Of a stretch of 64,000 nt of DNA, positions 18,496 through 27,584 are shown piece after piece. The translations under genes were made by a program, and so were the position numbers. The notes below the pieces were generated by a model. That model did no database searches and was not told where the DNA came from. It saw only the letters and a program-made list of their open reading frames with translations. Source of the DNA: JBEVJK01 sp963791325. Its GTDB lineage: Bacteria > Pseudomonadota > Alphaproteobacteria > Rhizobiales > Rhizobiaceae. Location: assembly GCA_963791325.1 (NCBI GenBank), contig CAWBRU010000007.1:1-64000 (forward strand). Reading direction: 5' to 3'. Position 1 is the stretch's first letter; the number at the start of each line of letters is the position of its first letter.

Positions 18496-19070
18496 GGCGC
18501 CTCGATCTTGGCGAGCTGAGCCGCGGCATCGTGGGCGATGACCGCTTCGGATTGTTGCAGGAAGGCGGCAAGCGGCTGGGCTGGTCGGCCGCGCACGAAG
18601 GACGCGAGCTCCTCGATGAGCTCGGGCCTCGCGGCATAGACATCGGGCGTGAAACACCAAGGAAAGATGCCTTGGATGATCATCTCGGTCACGCTGCCAA
18701 GGCCCTTGGCCATTGACTGCCAGCCTTGGACTACAACCTTGAGGTAATCGTCGGATTTCGCCCAGGCGCTGTGGAGCGACAACGATTTCACCCTTGCGGG
18801 ATGTTTGGCAGCGAGCCACATGCCGACCGCCGCTCCGAACGATAGCCCGGCGACGTGAACGCGATCCAACCCGATGGCGGCGATGAAGGCTGCCATATCG
18901 TCGGCAAAGAGCTCGGTCGAATAGGTGCCGGTCGGCTTCTCGCTTTCGCCAGCGCCCCGCGGATCGACCGAGATACAGGTGAACTGCTTAGCGTAATCCT
19001 CGACCTGAAAGGCATAGCATGCATTGTCGGCAGCAAGGTAGGGGATCAATAGCAGCGGTTGGCCGGTGCC
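18496..19070 (-). pseudogene. Alpha/beta hydrolase fragment (duplicate copy 2)
   Basis: Gap-free counterpart of 7209-7783, about 95% identical, encoding hydrolase residues about 17-207 on the minus strand with the nucleophile elbow GLSFGAAVG intact. Both the start and the C-terminal His region are missing. The frame is open across both junctions, so a 416-residue chimera (19298 to 18048) is theoretically readable but not a sensible protein. Joined at 18496 to parB and at 19070 to a short unknown piece before the terminase gene. Confidence 0.85.
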
Positions 19071-19179
19071 GCCGATGCCCCCGCTCTCAACCAGGTCCGC
19101 CATCCCGGCACGGCGCCCTGGATCTGCACCCCGGCGGCTTCGGCCAGAGATCCGGCTGTTTCCGCCGCCGATGAGCGAC

Positions 19180-19743
19180 CTACTCTGTTTCGACCGACGT
19201 GAACTCGACCTTGGCCTTGGACTTGCCCACGGCCGTGCTCTGGACGGTCCAGTCGTCAAAATCAGTGGCGAGCAGCACGTCCAACGGATCCGGCTCAAGG
19301 GTGGCGGGGTTCATGATCTTGGCGCGCGCCGTTGGACTGAGACCAAGATGAGCAGCCAACTTCATAAGCTGCTCGCTCGTGCTCTGCTGAAGGACGATCA
19401 ACGGATTGATGACATCCCGTGTCGTGCCGCGGACCACGTAGGTAACCGGCAAGACGTTGCCTTCGCTGTCACGCCGCGTCAGTCGGCGGGTGATATCCTG
19501 CCATCTGGCCCAGAGCACCGCCGCCTGCTCCAGCATCAGATCGTCGCTGCGCCGGAAAACACCGTCGGGCAGCGATGCAACGATGTGCTTCCAACAGGCG
19601 ATTTCGGCCTCGGTCAACCATGCCGGTGGTGTTGGACATCCGTTCCCATTTATGGTGGGTTGCAGTCGTTTGCGTCCGGCCTTGCTGCGGTCGCCCTCGG
19701 CCAACCTCAATGCGATGGGTTTTCGCGGTCGTCCTGCTGGCAT
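19180..19743 (-). CDS. P27-family phage terminase small subunit
   Basis: 187 residues beginning PAGRPRKPIALRLAEG, the hallmark of the P27 family. Then PPAWLTEAEIACWKHIVASLPDGVFRRSD, the helical core, and HLGLSPTARAKIM near the end. TerS recognises the packaging site and hands DNA to TerL. No large subunit follows: 19071-19179 holds a short unidentified coding-like piece, and then the hydrolase fragment interrupts. TerS without TerL is also a feature of many phage satellites. Confidence 0.85.
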   Translation of the reverse strand: MPAGRPRKPIALRLAEGDRSKAGRKRLQPTINGNGCPTPPAWLTEAEIACWKHIVASLPDGVFRRSDDLMLEQAAVLWARWQDITRRLTRRDSEGNVLPVTYVVRGTTRDVINPLIVLQQSTSEQLMKLAAHLGLSPTARAKIMNPATLEPDPLDVLLATDFDDWTVQSTAVGKSKAKVEFTSVETE

Positions 19744-20346
19744 CGTTGTTGCTCGCTTTGACTAATTCTCGGCACTCATTGGAGGCAATAGGGCTTTTTT
19801 CGCCCCGCATGGTTGACTATTGCTCAGCCAAGTGTCTGTAAACACCGGTAAATTTCTCGGAAGTTCGCGTTGCACTGCGCCGCCGGTCCTGGCCACACCG
19901 GGTCGGATCTTTTCATATCCCCCCGTCAAGGGTGCACTTCCCGCGTCAGCGCAACAGCCGCTGGGGATAGGAAAATTCTCATGACCAGATTCGATTTCAT
20001 CGATCAGCCCAGCATAGACCCATGCCTAGCGCCCTGCCACCCACCGACATCCCCTAGTCATCAATCGGCATCGGGGTGCCATGATGGGCGGGCAGCATCA
20101 AATCAATCTTGCTAGCAGCATCAAATCAATCTTGCTAATTGTCATCTCATCACCTCGCCAGGTGGTCGACCATCGGCGCGGTGGTGGCGCTACCAAGCTG
20201 GGAGCTGTACAGATCCTTCGAGCCTGGCGACGAGGTCGGCACGCAAGACGCGGCGTGCCCGAAGACCGCTTTTCGGGTCAACGTGCGCGTCGGCAGCGGC
20301 ATTGCCGAATCCTCACCCGTACCCTTGTGGCCGGGTGAGGTAACCA
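19744..20346. other. Intergenic, with a 23-bp tandem duplication
   Basis: About 600 bases with no supported gene. Bases 20092-20114 and 20115-20137 are two exact, adjacent copies of a 23-bp AT-rich unit (GCAGCATCAAATC...). From 20165 to 20345 the plus strand has codon-like composition, but no start or family could be assigned. Confidence 0.4.
20092..20137. repeat. Two-copy 23-bp tandem repeat
   Basis: Exact head-to-tail repeat of a 23-base unit beginning GCAGCATCAAATCAATC. Probably a small slippage duplication; a regulator-binding function cannot be excluded. Confidence 0.85.
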
Positions 20347-20901
20347 TCAGAAGCTGTATTCTGACTTCTGCGTTCCGTTGTCCACTACGCCACCTTTCAT
20401 GGCTTCAAGGCACTTGAACGTTTCAAGGGTCGCTTCATAAGAACCCTTCAACGTTAGATAATCGACTTTGACCCCTGACATGCTGAAGTAGATCGTGTTT
20501 GCCTCAGCGAACAATTGGACAGCGTCCTTGTTCAGATGGCCCCAAGCGACACCGCCGTTCATGTAGGCATAAGCGTTGGGTTCAGCACCATTGTCGGTCG
20601 TTCCCCAAGTCTGCTTATCCGTCTGCACCTCGACGTAATAGTACTGCCCTTGCCGGAACAGTTTCTCCCATCTCGGGTTGTAAATGAGAATGGCAACGCC
20701 GTCCTTAGCGTCCATGCCGATGCTCAGCACCGTGTTGTACTCCGATGTTGCTGAGGCCATGCACGTTTTGCCGTTCGACTCCACGTGCCAATCTCTCAGG
20801 TCCTTCCATGTTGCCCAATCCGGCTCTTCATGTGCGGCACGCGCCGATGTTGCAAGCAGTGCGATAGCAAGAGAGGCAAGAATTGCGCTTGTGGTTTTCA
20901 T
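20347..20901 (-). CDS. Secreted hypothetical protein
   Basis: 184 residues with a clear signal peptide (MKTTSAILASLAIALLATSARA, then AHEEPDW). The mature part is rich in aromatic residues and beta-type sequence, with two cysteines (GKTCMAS and FKCLEAMK) that could form a disulfide. It resembles in style, but not demonstrably in sequence, periplasmic proteins of the invasion-associated-locus type. It lies directly downstream of another secreted gene on the same strand (11-bp gap), so the two are likely co-transcribed. Confidence 0.65.
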   Translation of the reverse strand: MKTTSAILASLAIALLATSARAAHEEPDWATWKDLRDWHVESNGKTCMASATSEYNTVLSIGMDAKDGVAILIYNPRWEKLFRQGQYYYVEVQTDKQTWGTTDNGAEPNAYAYMNGGVAWGHLNKDAVQLFAEANTIYFSMSGVKVDYLTLKGSYEATLETFKCLEAMKGGVVDNGTQKSEYSF

Positions 20902-20912
20902 CGGTGCCCCCT

Positions 20913-21282
20913 TTAATAATCCAGCGACCGGAATGAACAGGTGCCCATGGCACGCACCTGACCATCCTTAACCAGGCGAGCACCCGCATTGCTGCGACTA
21001 ATAACAATCCAGAAGCGCGGATCGTTGTCATAGACGATACGGATTTGACCTCGGACGGCATATCCTGTCCATGTCGGCCGGGCATAGTTCGGAGACATGG
21101 TCACCGACACGTTCTTCGAGTAAAACGTTTCGTAGAGCACGTTGCCGAAGCGTGCCCAAACCCAAGAGACATCGTTGCCATTGAGATCGGTCATCGTGCA
21201 AGGAGCTGTGCCGACATCGGCATGAGCCTGAGTTCGACAGCAAAGCGACCGCGATAGCGGCTGCAGAGACAAGCGTTTTCAT
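20913..21282 (-). pseudogene. Secreted protein whose signal peptide is out of frame
   Basis: ATG at 21282 starts a good signal sequence (MKTLVSAAAIAVALLSN). The cleavage region and mature protein (QAHADVGTAPCTMTDLNG ... GTCSFRSLDY) are in a different frame. Joining them near 21238 gives a coherent exported protein of about 122 residues with two cysteines. One base appears inserted (or two deleted) at the junction. Either the gene is newly broken or the base call is wrong. It pairs with the 184-residue secreted gene downstream. Confidence 0.55.
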
Positions 21283-21586
21283 TTCATTTCCTTTCGGGTC
21301 TTTGTCAGTTCGGGTGCCATCTCTTGTGCCTGAATGGCGTCGGTAAGCGCAGCGTTGCGGCGGCGGCTCGGGACAAGCGTCGGCAGCACAACCCAAGATT
21401 GTATCTTCAAGCACGATGACTCCAGAGGCCTTCGTCCTTTTTCCTATGTTCTTTCAGTAATTTAGCGGAACGCGAAGTGGCTACTCTCTATCGCCCGCCC
21501 TGGATGTTCTGCTATCCATGGACCTGCGAAGTCGTTTCGTTCACGTCGCATTACATATAATTACAGCCGTGAAAGAGAACTTGCGG

Positions 21587-21745
21587 CTAACTGCCAAATT
21601 TTTGCGGCAATCGGCTAAGGGACGGCGTTGGATCGAGGTCATTGCCCAAAAGCAGCGCCATCGGATCGGCCGTGTCGGCATCCTCATTCGTCGTCAAGCG
21701 CGCCCGAGCAACCGGCGACAAGCCAAGGACTTCGCCGCAGAGAGA
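21587..21745 (-). pseudogene. Possible terminase small-subunit C-terminal remnant
   Basis: A minus-strand frame ending at 21587 reads GEVLGLSPVARARLTTNED ... DPMALLLGNDLDPTP. This resembles the HLGLSPTARAKIM...DPLDVLLATDFDD tail of the intact P27 terminase small subunit 2 kb away. There is no N-terminal portion. A short relic, offered with low confidence. Confidence 0.3.
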
Positions 21746-22193
21746 TGCATCTCACGAGCGGCCAACGACTGAACGAGCAACAAGGGATTGCAGACCGGTC
21801 CACGCGGCGGCTGCACCATCAGGCCAATCCGCTTGATGGCGGTCCGAAAGGCCCCACCCCTCCCGCGACATCCCGCCTCCTGGGTAGGCCCGCCGAAGAG
21901 AGCCCGTCCGCAGGCGCCCGCCAAGAGCCCTGAAGAGGCATGACGGCGGCTCAAACAAGCAATTGGCATCGACGCACAAGATCGGCGGTCCGCGATATGG
22001 CAGAGCGTTCGCGAGTTTTCTAGGCAATCACGCCGGGGTACAGCTTTGGGACTGTTTCGGATGCTGGTGCGGCTGTTTGCCGGAAGAGGCCGCCCCCAGT
22101 CCCATCGTACGACGACGGAACCGCTCCAACCGCATCCTTCGGACGCAGGCGGCGCCGCGCGCCATCGGGGTCAACCTGCCCCAGCCGCTCCCG

Positions 22194-22802
22194 ATGGAAA
22201 CCGTCCTGCGGGGCCGGTGCTGGGTCATCGATGGGGACACCATCGTGATTAACAACATTCGCTTGCGGCTTGCCGGCATAGATGCGCCCGAACTGGATCA
22301 CCCTTGGGGCCAGCAGTCGAAATGGGCCTTGGTTCAATTGTGCAAGGGCCAGACCGTGACGGCCCGGCTCAAGCCCGAACTTTCATACGACCGCATGGTG
22401 GCAGAATGTTTCCTGCCCGATGGGCGCGATTTGGCAGCCGAGCTAGTCCGCAGTGGCTTAGCTCTGGACTGGCCCAAATTCTCTGGCGGCAAGTATCGGC
22501 ATCTAGAGCCGGAAGATGCCCGACGCAAGCTCTGGCGCGCTGCAGGCTCGCCAACGCGGCTTGCTTCGAATGCCGGACGACTAGTTGGTAAAGGAAAAGT
22601 TTGCCAGCTTGGCACAGCCCGGCGCGGCGTCAGTTCCGCCGTGTTGCACATTTACATCGCGAATTCATCGGCCGAGCGGCGTGGCAGCAACGCCGAACGG
22701 TGCGTAGCGGCTCAGGCCGAGCTTGTCCGCAGCTACCCGCGCATAGAGCGGCGCCGTGCGCTCGGGTTGAGCCAGGACATCGGCCGACCGCCGCGAGGTT
22801 GA
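22194..22802 (+). CDS. Staphylococcal-nuclease-like (thermonuclease) protein
   Basis: 202 residues from the ATG at 22194; the open frame extends to 21963, but the upstream part is unlike the family. Core: RGRCWVIDGDTIVI, then RLRLAGIDAPELDHPWG carrying the catalytic Arg and the acidic/calcium ligands, and LSYDRMVAECFL supplying the second catalytic Arg. KFSGGKYRHLEPEDARRKLWR is typical of rhizobial mobile-element SNases. It would cleave single- or double-stranded DNA or RNA with calcium. The C-terminal 70 residues are basic and unrecognised. No signal peptide is seen with this start. It converges with the ProQ-like gene. Confidence 0.75.
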   Translation: METVLRGRCWVIDGDTIVINNIRLRLAGIDAPELDHPWGQQSKWALVQLCKGQTVTARLKPELSYDRMVAECFLPDGRDLAAELVRSGLALDWPKFSGGKYRHLEPEDARRKLWRAAGSPTRLASNAGRLVGKGKVCQLGTARRGVSSAVLHIYIANSSAERRGSNAERCVAAQAELVRSYPRIERRRALGLSQDIGRPPRG

Positions 22803-23396
22803 TCACTTTCGCCGGGTGACCACGTCAACGGTCCGAAGCATCGATGTGCGTCCGCTCTCCGCACTGCGTGCCTGCGGCAAAGAGATCTTCGCCCGAACGG
22901 CATTGGCGGCGATAGCCGCAGCAACCGGTGCAGGAGCGACCGTAGAGCGCGGCGGCACGCACGGTGGCGGTAGAGGAGCCGCTGGAGGCAGAAGCGCGTC
23001 CACGGGCGTCTGCGCGACGGCAGCGGCCCGTTCCTCCCTGCGCTTGGCAAACAGCGCCTGGGCGACCAGCGCAGCCGTGGCCCGATCCTGATCGGAGACC
23101 GGAGCAACCGGGTTGCCCGCAAGATCGAACCGAACGCTGGTATCCTCGGCAACAGCCAACCGATAGGACAGTGCGTTGCACAATGCCCTGATCACCTTCT
23201 GCAACTGCTCGATCTGCGCCTCGGTGTAGCCCCGGTCCTTCGCCCACAGCGGCATCACCATGCGGGTATCCACCGACAGCGGCAGGAACTCGCCCTCAAT
23301 CGCCTTGTGAACCGGCGTCGGTAGAGAGAGCCCAGCATCGAGAAGCGGCTTCGCCAGCCGCACGAAATAGTTTTGCTGTTTGGGATCCTCAGACAT
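22803..23396 (-). CDS. ProQ/FinO-family RNA-binding protein
   Basis: 197 residues from ATG 23396, chosen because AAGGAG sits 7 bases upstream. Residues about 20-115 fit the ProQ/FinO domain: LPTPVHKAIEGEFLPLSVDTRMVMPLWA, a helix RALCNALSYRLAVAEDTS, then the signature VRFDLAGNPVAPVSDQDRATA. The remaining 80 residues are a Pro/Ala-rich, basic tail. Family members are RNA chaperones for small RNAs or antisense plasmid RNAs. On an island, control of replication or transfer by antisense RNA is a natural guess. Its upstream region holds unusual repeats. Confidence 0.7.
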   Translation of the reverse strand: MSEDPKQQNYFVRLAKPLLDAGLSLPTPVHKAIEGEFLPLSVDTRMVMPLWAKDRGYTEAQIEQLQKVIRALCNALSYRLAVAEDTSVRFDLAGNPVAPVSDQDRATAALVAQALFAKRREERAAAVAQTPVDALLPPAAPLPPPCVPPRSTVAPAPVAAAIAANAVRAKISLPQARSAESGRTSMLRTVDVVTRRK

Positions 23397-23418
23397 GAAC
23401 ACGCTCCTTTCGCTCCCT

Positions 23419-23484
23419 GATCCAGACTGAAAGTCAGCTACAATAGGAAATCACTGACTTTATCGATTTGACTGATCTGAACCC
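23419..23484 (+). repeat. 66-bp direct repeat, copy A
   Basis: Matches 23727-23792 with 3 mismatches in 66. It lies directly upstream of the ProQ/FinO-like start codon. Its core contains ATCACTGAC and GACTGATC, which are roughly complementary. Confidence 0.9.
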
Positions 23485-23526
23485 CGTTTCCCGACCCCGC
23501 TCCATGGCGCCGCCACGGACCTCGCC

Positions 23527-23580
23527 GGTACCGAACCGGCCGATTACTTAGCCGCCAAGAGCTAAGTTATCAGCGGTACC
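23527..23580. repeat. Nested inverted repeat (strong hairpin)
   Basis: GGTACCG at 23527-23533 pairs with CGGTACC at 23574-23580. Inside it, ACTTAGC at 23546-23552 pairs with GCTAAGT at 23561-23567 around an 8-base loop. The structure is fully intergenic, between the ProQ/FinO-like and helicase genes, and could be a replication origin element, a structured RNA or an operator. There is no T-run, so it is not a standard terminator. Confidence 0.7.
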
Positions 23581-23676
23581 GTATTCGACCGATCCTTGCC
23601 CCACTACGCCTCGGCGGAGACCGAGGCCTGAGCAGATCACTTCAATCAACGCGGTCGCTACAGCCCAGGTGATCAT

Positions 23677-23715
23677 GTCAGTGATATCGGTCATGTCAGT
23701 GATTTTCTATTGTAG
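23677..23715 (-). repeat. Inverted partial copy of the 66-bp repeat
   Basis: The complement of this segment reads CTACAATAGAAAATCACTGAC followed by a diverged half, matching the centre of the 66-bp direct repeats in opposite orientation. It includes two copies of the octamer GTCAGTGA. Confidence 0.75.
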
Positions 23716-23726
23716 GGCATTTTTGA

Positions 23727-23792
23727 GATCCGGACCGAAAGTCAGCTACAATAGGAAATCACTGACTTTACCGATTTGACTGATCTGAACCC
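23727..23792 (+). repeat. 66-bp direct repeat, copy B
   Basis: Second copy of the repeat at 23419-23484 (3 differences), 62 bases from the 3' end of the helicase gene. Copies A and B bracket about 240 bases that contain the nested hairpin and the inverted partial copy. Confidence 0.9.
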
Positions 23793-23853
23793 ATTTCTCT
23801 CCACCAGCAAAAAATATCCACAGCGCCGCAAATCATTTCGGTTATATAGAAAT

Positions 23854-25391
23854 TCACAAATCCGCATCTTCCCCCCAATAATCTCGACGCTGCAATTTTG
23901 CAGCTGCATCGAGCCGCTGCTGAAGGCTTATTTTTCGCGAGGCATAAATCACGGCCCGTCGCGATTTGCCTGTCGGGGCCATATTTGCTCCGTATCCAGT
24001 CATCTTCCACTGATCGATTTTCCAAAGGCGATCTTCTGCGAATGGATTCCCAACCGGCCGGAAACCGAGCTTCTCCAATTGCGCTGGCAATTGCCGGCGG
24101 CTACCTTTGGAATTCAGCCAGTTCCAGAGCGCGCCTTGAGCGACCCGCATCAGCATAGCCTTGGTGAAGACGAGCAGTTCATCCTCGCCCCGTTCACGAC
24201 CAAGTCGCACGAGCTCCTCCAAGGCATCGGCCAGTTCCCCGCTTTCCGTCGACCGGTTGGCACCGCAAATCTCAAAGAAGGCCTCGGTCTGCGGCGGCGA
24301 TGCCTTCGGGTTGAACCGCGAAAGATCGTAGGCGCGTAGATAGGCGGCGACATGACCCGCCCCACCATTCTCGATCCATTCCCACAACTCTTCGAAATAC
24401 TTGCTTGGCAAGCCACCCGGATCGCGGGCACCGGGATGATCGGACCACGCGACATAATGACGGCGGTCATCCGGCGGCAAGAACATCCCATTGACCTTCA
24501 GGTTCGTGGTGATGACGACACCAACAAGATTCGGGATATGATATTCGGGTTTGAACTTCGCGTTGACGCGCAGCGCATTTGGCGGCGCCGCAATGATCGA
24601 TTTGCTGTGCTCGTAAAACGCAAAGATATCCGTCTCGCCAAGATCATGCGCCTCGGAAATCCGCAGAATGACCGACTGGTGAAACGGCGTGAAATGACCA
24701 AGCAAAGCGGTCGGACTAACCTCGTGGCAGTTCCAGCTGCCAACTGCCCTGATCACTGGTTCCAGTAGTGTGTCTTTGCCGATGCCAAAACTACCGCCGA
24801 GCACTAGGGCGTGGTTTAGTTTGACATGCGGAGCCTGCACCCGTTGCGCGCACCATGCGCAGATGTGCTCAGCATCATTGGGGTAGATCCGGTGGACATG
24901 ATCGAGCCACGGTGTTGCCAGCGACGGGTCGCCCGGCACGATGATCGGCGCTTTGTAGAGATTGAACAGCGTGTAGCCAGGCGAAGCGATCAGTTCACCC
25001 TCATTGACAATGAAATGACGGACAACCGGCGGCCTTCCCGGCAACCAAGACATTTGTTCACACGGCCGGTTCTGGTCGAGCCATGTCGATGCCTTGATGG
25101 TGATCTCCTCACCGTTCTCATCATAGCGGCCGGTGCCGACCGGGGGCACCCGCGCATTGACGCTGGTGGCGGGCCAGAAGTCTCGCAAAGGTAGATAGAC
25201 GTACGAATGGGTCGGCATGAAAGCCAAGAAATCATCAAGCGTACCTCTAGCGGCAGGTCGACCTTTGCCTTCTCTTTGTTGGCCGACTTAGCTGCCGCGG
25301 CATCCCACTTATCCCAACCTGTCCCTTCCTCGCCGGGGCGACCGCTGCCCGGATCGCAATTCTTGAAGATGTGCACAGTGTTGTCTGCCAT
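23854..25391 (-). pseudogene. Phage/plasmid SF3-type helicase (DUF5906-like), N-terminal frameshift
   Basis: The main frame (25227-23854, 457 residues) contains a P-loop VLGGSFGIGKDTLLEP near residue 145, a sensor-type segment VGVVITTNLKVNG and ESGELADALEELV downstream. This fits the helicase half of primase-helicase proteins of mobile elements. The natural start is probably ATG 25391 (MADNTVHIFKNCDPG...). That frame fails near 25246, where one missing G in GAGGGT would restore GTLDDFLAFMPTHSY. Translation could still begin at an internal codon with the ATPase whole. It follows the primase gene by 11 bp, so the two act as one replication module. Confidence 0.65.
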
Positions 25392-25402
25392 CGAACCTCT
25401 CC

Positions 25403-26467
25403 TCAACAAATCTTAGTAAAGAGTCGCGCCTGGAGCCGTTCGGTCTCAGCCGCGATCTTGTGGTCGGCTTTGCGGAAGCGCCTCACCGTCGAGCGCACCC
25501 AGCGCGCGCCGTAGCGTTGGCGGCGGCCGGGATCGTCGGCAGCACGTTCGGCCAGCAGCGCCGCGGCATAGGCGATGATCTCGTCCTCGGTCGCATCGGT
25601 TCGCGCCGCCACACCCAACCCTTTTGACAACGGCTCAAAGAAGCCGGTCTTGGCGCCGACAGTCTGATCGAGGAAGGCGCGCCAATCGCTGCCGACTTCT
25701 TTGCTGGCGCGGTAGAGGCGGGCGCTGACTTCCTGGACGATCTCATCGAAGCGGCCGACCTCGAGCGGCACCGGCCCATCCAGGAAACCAGGCAAGATGA
25801 ATGCGTGCAGTTCCGGCGGCACCGGATCCTCCATGCCAATGAAGGTCGGGCGTGCCGTGTAGATGGGCTGGCCGGCGAGCGTGGTAGCCGGATCGACCGG
25901 CAGGTCATTGAGCTGCGCGCCTCGTGCCCAGCGCCTTAGATCCGCCAGCGGATAGAGACGGTCGAGCGGGAAGAACAGCCGCAGCCGGCCGATGCCCTCA
26001 CCGACAAGGCCGGTCATGCTCGTCGGTGTGACAATGCAGGCGCGCCACTTGAACTCCGGCGGCAGCAGGCGGTCCCTGACATAGGCGGCGGCATGGTAGA
26101 GCCGGTCGGCGCAGCCATCGCCCCACAGCAAGGTCACGTCATCAACATCAATCGCCACCCAGGCGCGAGCGACGGCAAGCAAAGTATTGTTGGCCGGCAT
26201 CGGCTCGGCCCAGCGACGGACGTGAGAGCGGCGCAGATCGAGTCCCGGCTTGGGCGCGCCGGCAATGATCATCGCCTCCGGACGGGCCGACAGGATCTTC
26301 AGCATTGCGGCCATCGCCTCCAGTGACGGACGCGACATCAGTTGATAGAACCAGAGATAGGCGTGGTCGTAGTCGGACTTGGTAAGCAGGCCGCTATCGA
26401 GGCGAGTGATCCGCTTGTTGGCGAACTCGCCCTTGATCGCTGTCTGGCAAATGGTGAAGGCAAACAC
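25403..26467 (-). CDS. Primase-like protein (archaeo-eukaryotic primase type) of mobile element
   Basis: 354 residues. WVAIDVDDVTLLWGDG carries a DxD-type acidic motif and IGRLRLFFPLDR a following basic/strand element, as in the catalytic core of AEP-type primases. The region before (YDHAYLWFYQLM) and the charged helical C-terminus (RWVRSTVRRFRKADHKI) are unassigned. It would lay primers for the adjacent SF3-type helicase. It sits second in a minus-strand run: HTH gene, 150-residue protein, primase, helicase. Family assignment rests on motif layout and context, not a full match. Confidence 0.55.
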   Translation of the reverse strand: MFAFTICQTAIKGEFANKRITRLDSGLLTKSDYDHAYLWFYQLMSRPSLEAMAAMLKILSARPEAMIIAGAPKPGLDLRRSHVRRWAEPMPANNTLLAVARAWVAIDVDDVTLLWGDGCADRLYHAAAYVRDRLLPPEFKWRACIVTPTSMTGLVGEGIGRLRLFFPLDRLYPLADLRRWARGAQLNDLPVDPATTLAGQPIYTARPTFIGMEDPVPPELHAFILPGFLDGPVPLEVGRFDEIVQEVSARLYRASKEVGSDWRAFLDQTVGAKTGFFEPLSKGLGVAARTDATEDEIIAYAAALLAERAADDPGRRQRYGARWVRSTVRRFRKADHKIAAETERLQARLFTKIC

Positions 26468-26481
26468 CCTGGCGTCCCTTA

Positions 26482-26934
26482 TCAGTCGTAAATGCTGGGA
26501 ACGACTTCGACCTTGGTGACCACGATCTCGATCACGCCAGCCGAGGCCTTGCGGTGCTCAATCGTCAGAAAGGTCTCCTGACGTTCCCCTTTCCGGCCAA
26601 GTTCCTTGGCGAATTCCGTGGCAGTCTCGGCTGCGGCAACACCGGCTACGTCGGCCCAATCGGCGAGGCTGCGCTGATCACGCGCCAGGAATGCTGCCAA
26701 GGTCGGCAGAGCGGTTTGGAGTAGAAAACGCAATCGCAGCCGCTGCCCGATATGCTCACCGGCCAGGATCTCGACGGTGAATGCGAGGACGATATTCTTG
26801 CCGACCTCCTCGACGCCGAGCGGCTCGTCCGAGACGATCTGCACCTGATAGCGGCCAGGCGGCGGCAAACGATGCTTTTTCAACGAGGCAATGAAATCGT
26901 CGGCCATGTCCGGGAGGTCCTGCTTGAGCGGCAT
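26482..26934 (-). CDS. Small replication-module protein, possibly DUF669-like
   Basis: 150 residues. The pattern PPPGRYQVQIVSDEPLG ... NIVLAFTVEILAGEHIGQRLRLRFLL resembles the DUF669/ssDNA-binding-like proteins next to phage primases, in which a strand-rich domain is followed by EIVVTKVEVVP. It ends 15 bp before the primase start. A single-strand DNA-binding accessory role is inference from context and style; the protein could also be unrelated. Confidence 0.5.
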   Translation of the reverse strand: MPLKQDLPDMADDFIASLKKHRLPPPGRYQVQIVSDEPLGVEEVGKNIVLAFTVEILAGEHIGQRLRLRFLLQTALPTLAAFLARDQRSLADWADVAGVAAAETATEFAKELGRKGERQETFLTIEHRKASAGVIEIVVTKVEVVPSIYD

Positions 26935-27151
26935 TCGGTGGTCACCTTTGTTCGCGGGAACAGGAGCGCGGCCGCAAAGCCGCGCCCCGCTCGCGTCTTC
27001 CTCGCTATTGGCGAAGGAAGCCGTCGACCGGTAGGGTTGACGCGAGGCTCAGCGCGTTCCACATCTCCGAAGTCCAACCTTCAGAAGCGATGTTTTGCTA
27101 GTCCTGGCGCGCCCCTCGTGGGCCGCCGGGCTCCCGTCCCTTGGTTAAAGC

Positions 27152-27382
27152 TTAAGCGGCATTCTCCGCCGTCTTCTGCGCATTGATCCGGTCGACTTCG
27201 AAGGCGGGAATCCAATCTCTCGCGGCGAAATGCACAATCTTGATCTCGCCTTCCGCGATAGCCTTGTTGACCTGGCGAATGGTATAGCCGGTCGCCTCCG
27301 CGAACCCCTGCTTGGTCAGCGGACGGCGAGCGTCGCCGTCGATTGGCTTTCTGCCTGTCACGTTGCCTGTGCCGATGTTCAT
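27152..27382 (-). CDS. AlpA/excisionase-like HTH protein
   Basis: 76 residues from the ATG at 27382; a longer frame upstream lacks sense. LTKQGFAEATGYTIRQVNKAIAEGEI forms a MerR-like winged HTH, and RDWIPAFEVDRINAQ matches the wing/exit region of AlpA and Xis proteins. Such proteins direct excision or switch on element genes. It is divergent from the CGNR/integrase pair across about 200 bp, where both promoters must lie. Confidence 0.65.
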   Translation of the reverse strand: MNIGTGNVTGRKPIDGDARRPLTKQGFAEATGYTIRQVNKAIAEGEIKIVHFAARDWIPAFEVDRINAQKTAENAA

Positions 27383-27584
27383 CCTCTCTGCTCCTCCATG
27401 ACGTAAGGGGCCGTTCTTACCTTCTGCACCCGCGTCTAACGGAAGCATTGACCAAATTTTAAATGATCGCAAGATCTAGTTGCGGGCGTTAGCTTCTTTG
27501 TATATCTGTAATGGGAGCAATGCGCGTTCCCGTACGGAACGAGCGGCGCATAGCTTGTCGTTTGCTGCAACCGAAGGAGCCGCT

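Noticed and set aside
18048..19298. A 416-codon minus-strand chimera across the hydrolase fragment and parB
   Set aside because: Open by chance across two junctions; both ends are antisense or out-of-frame sequence, so it is recorded as a fragment instead.
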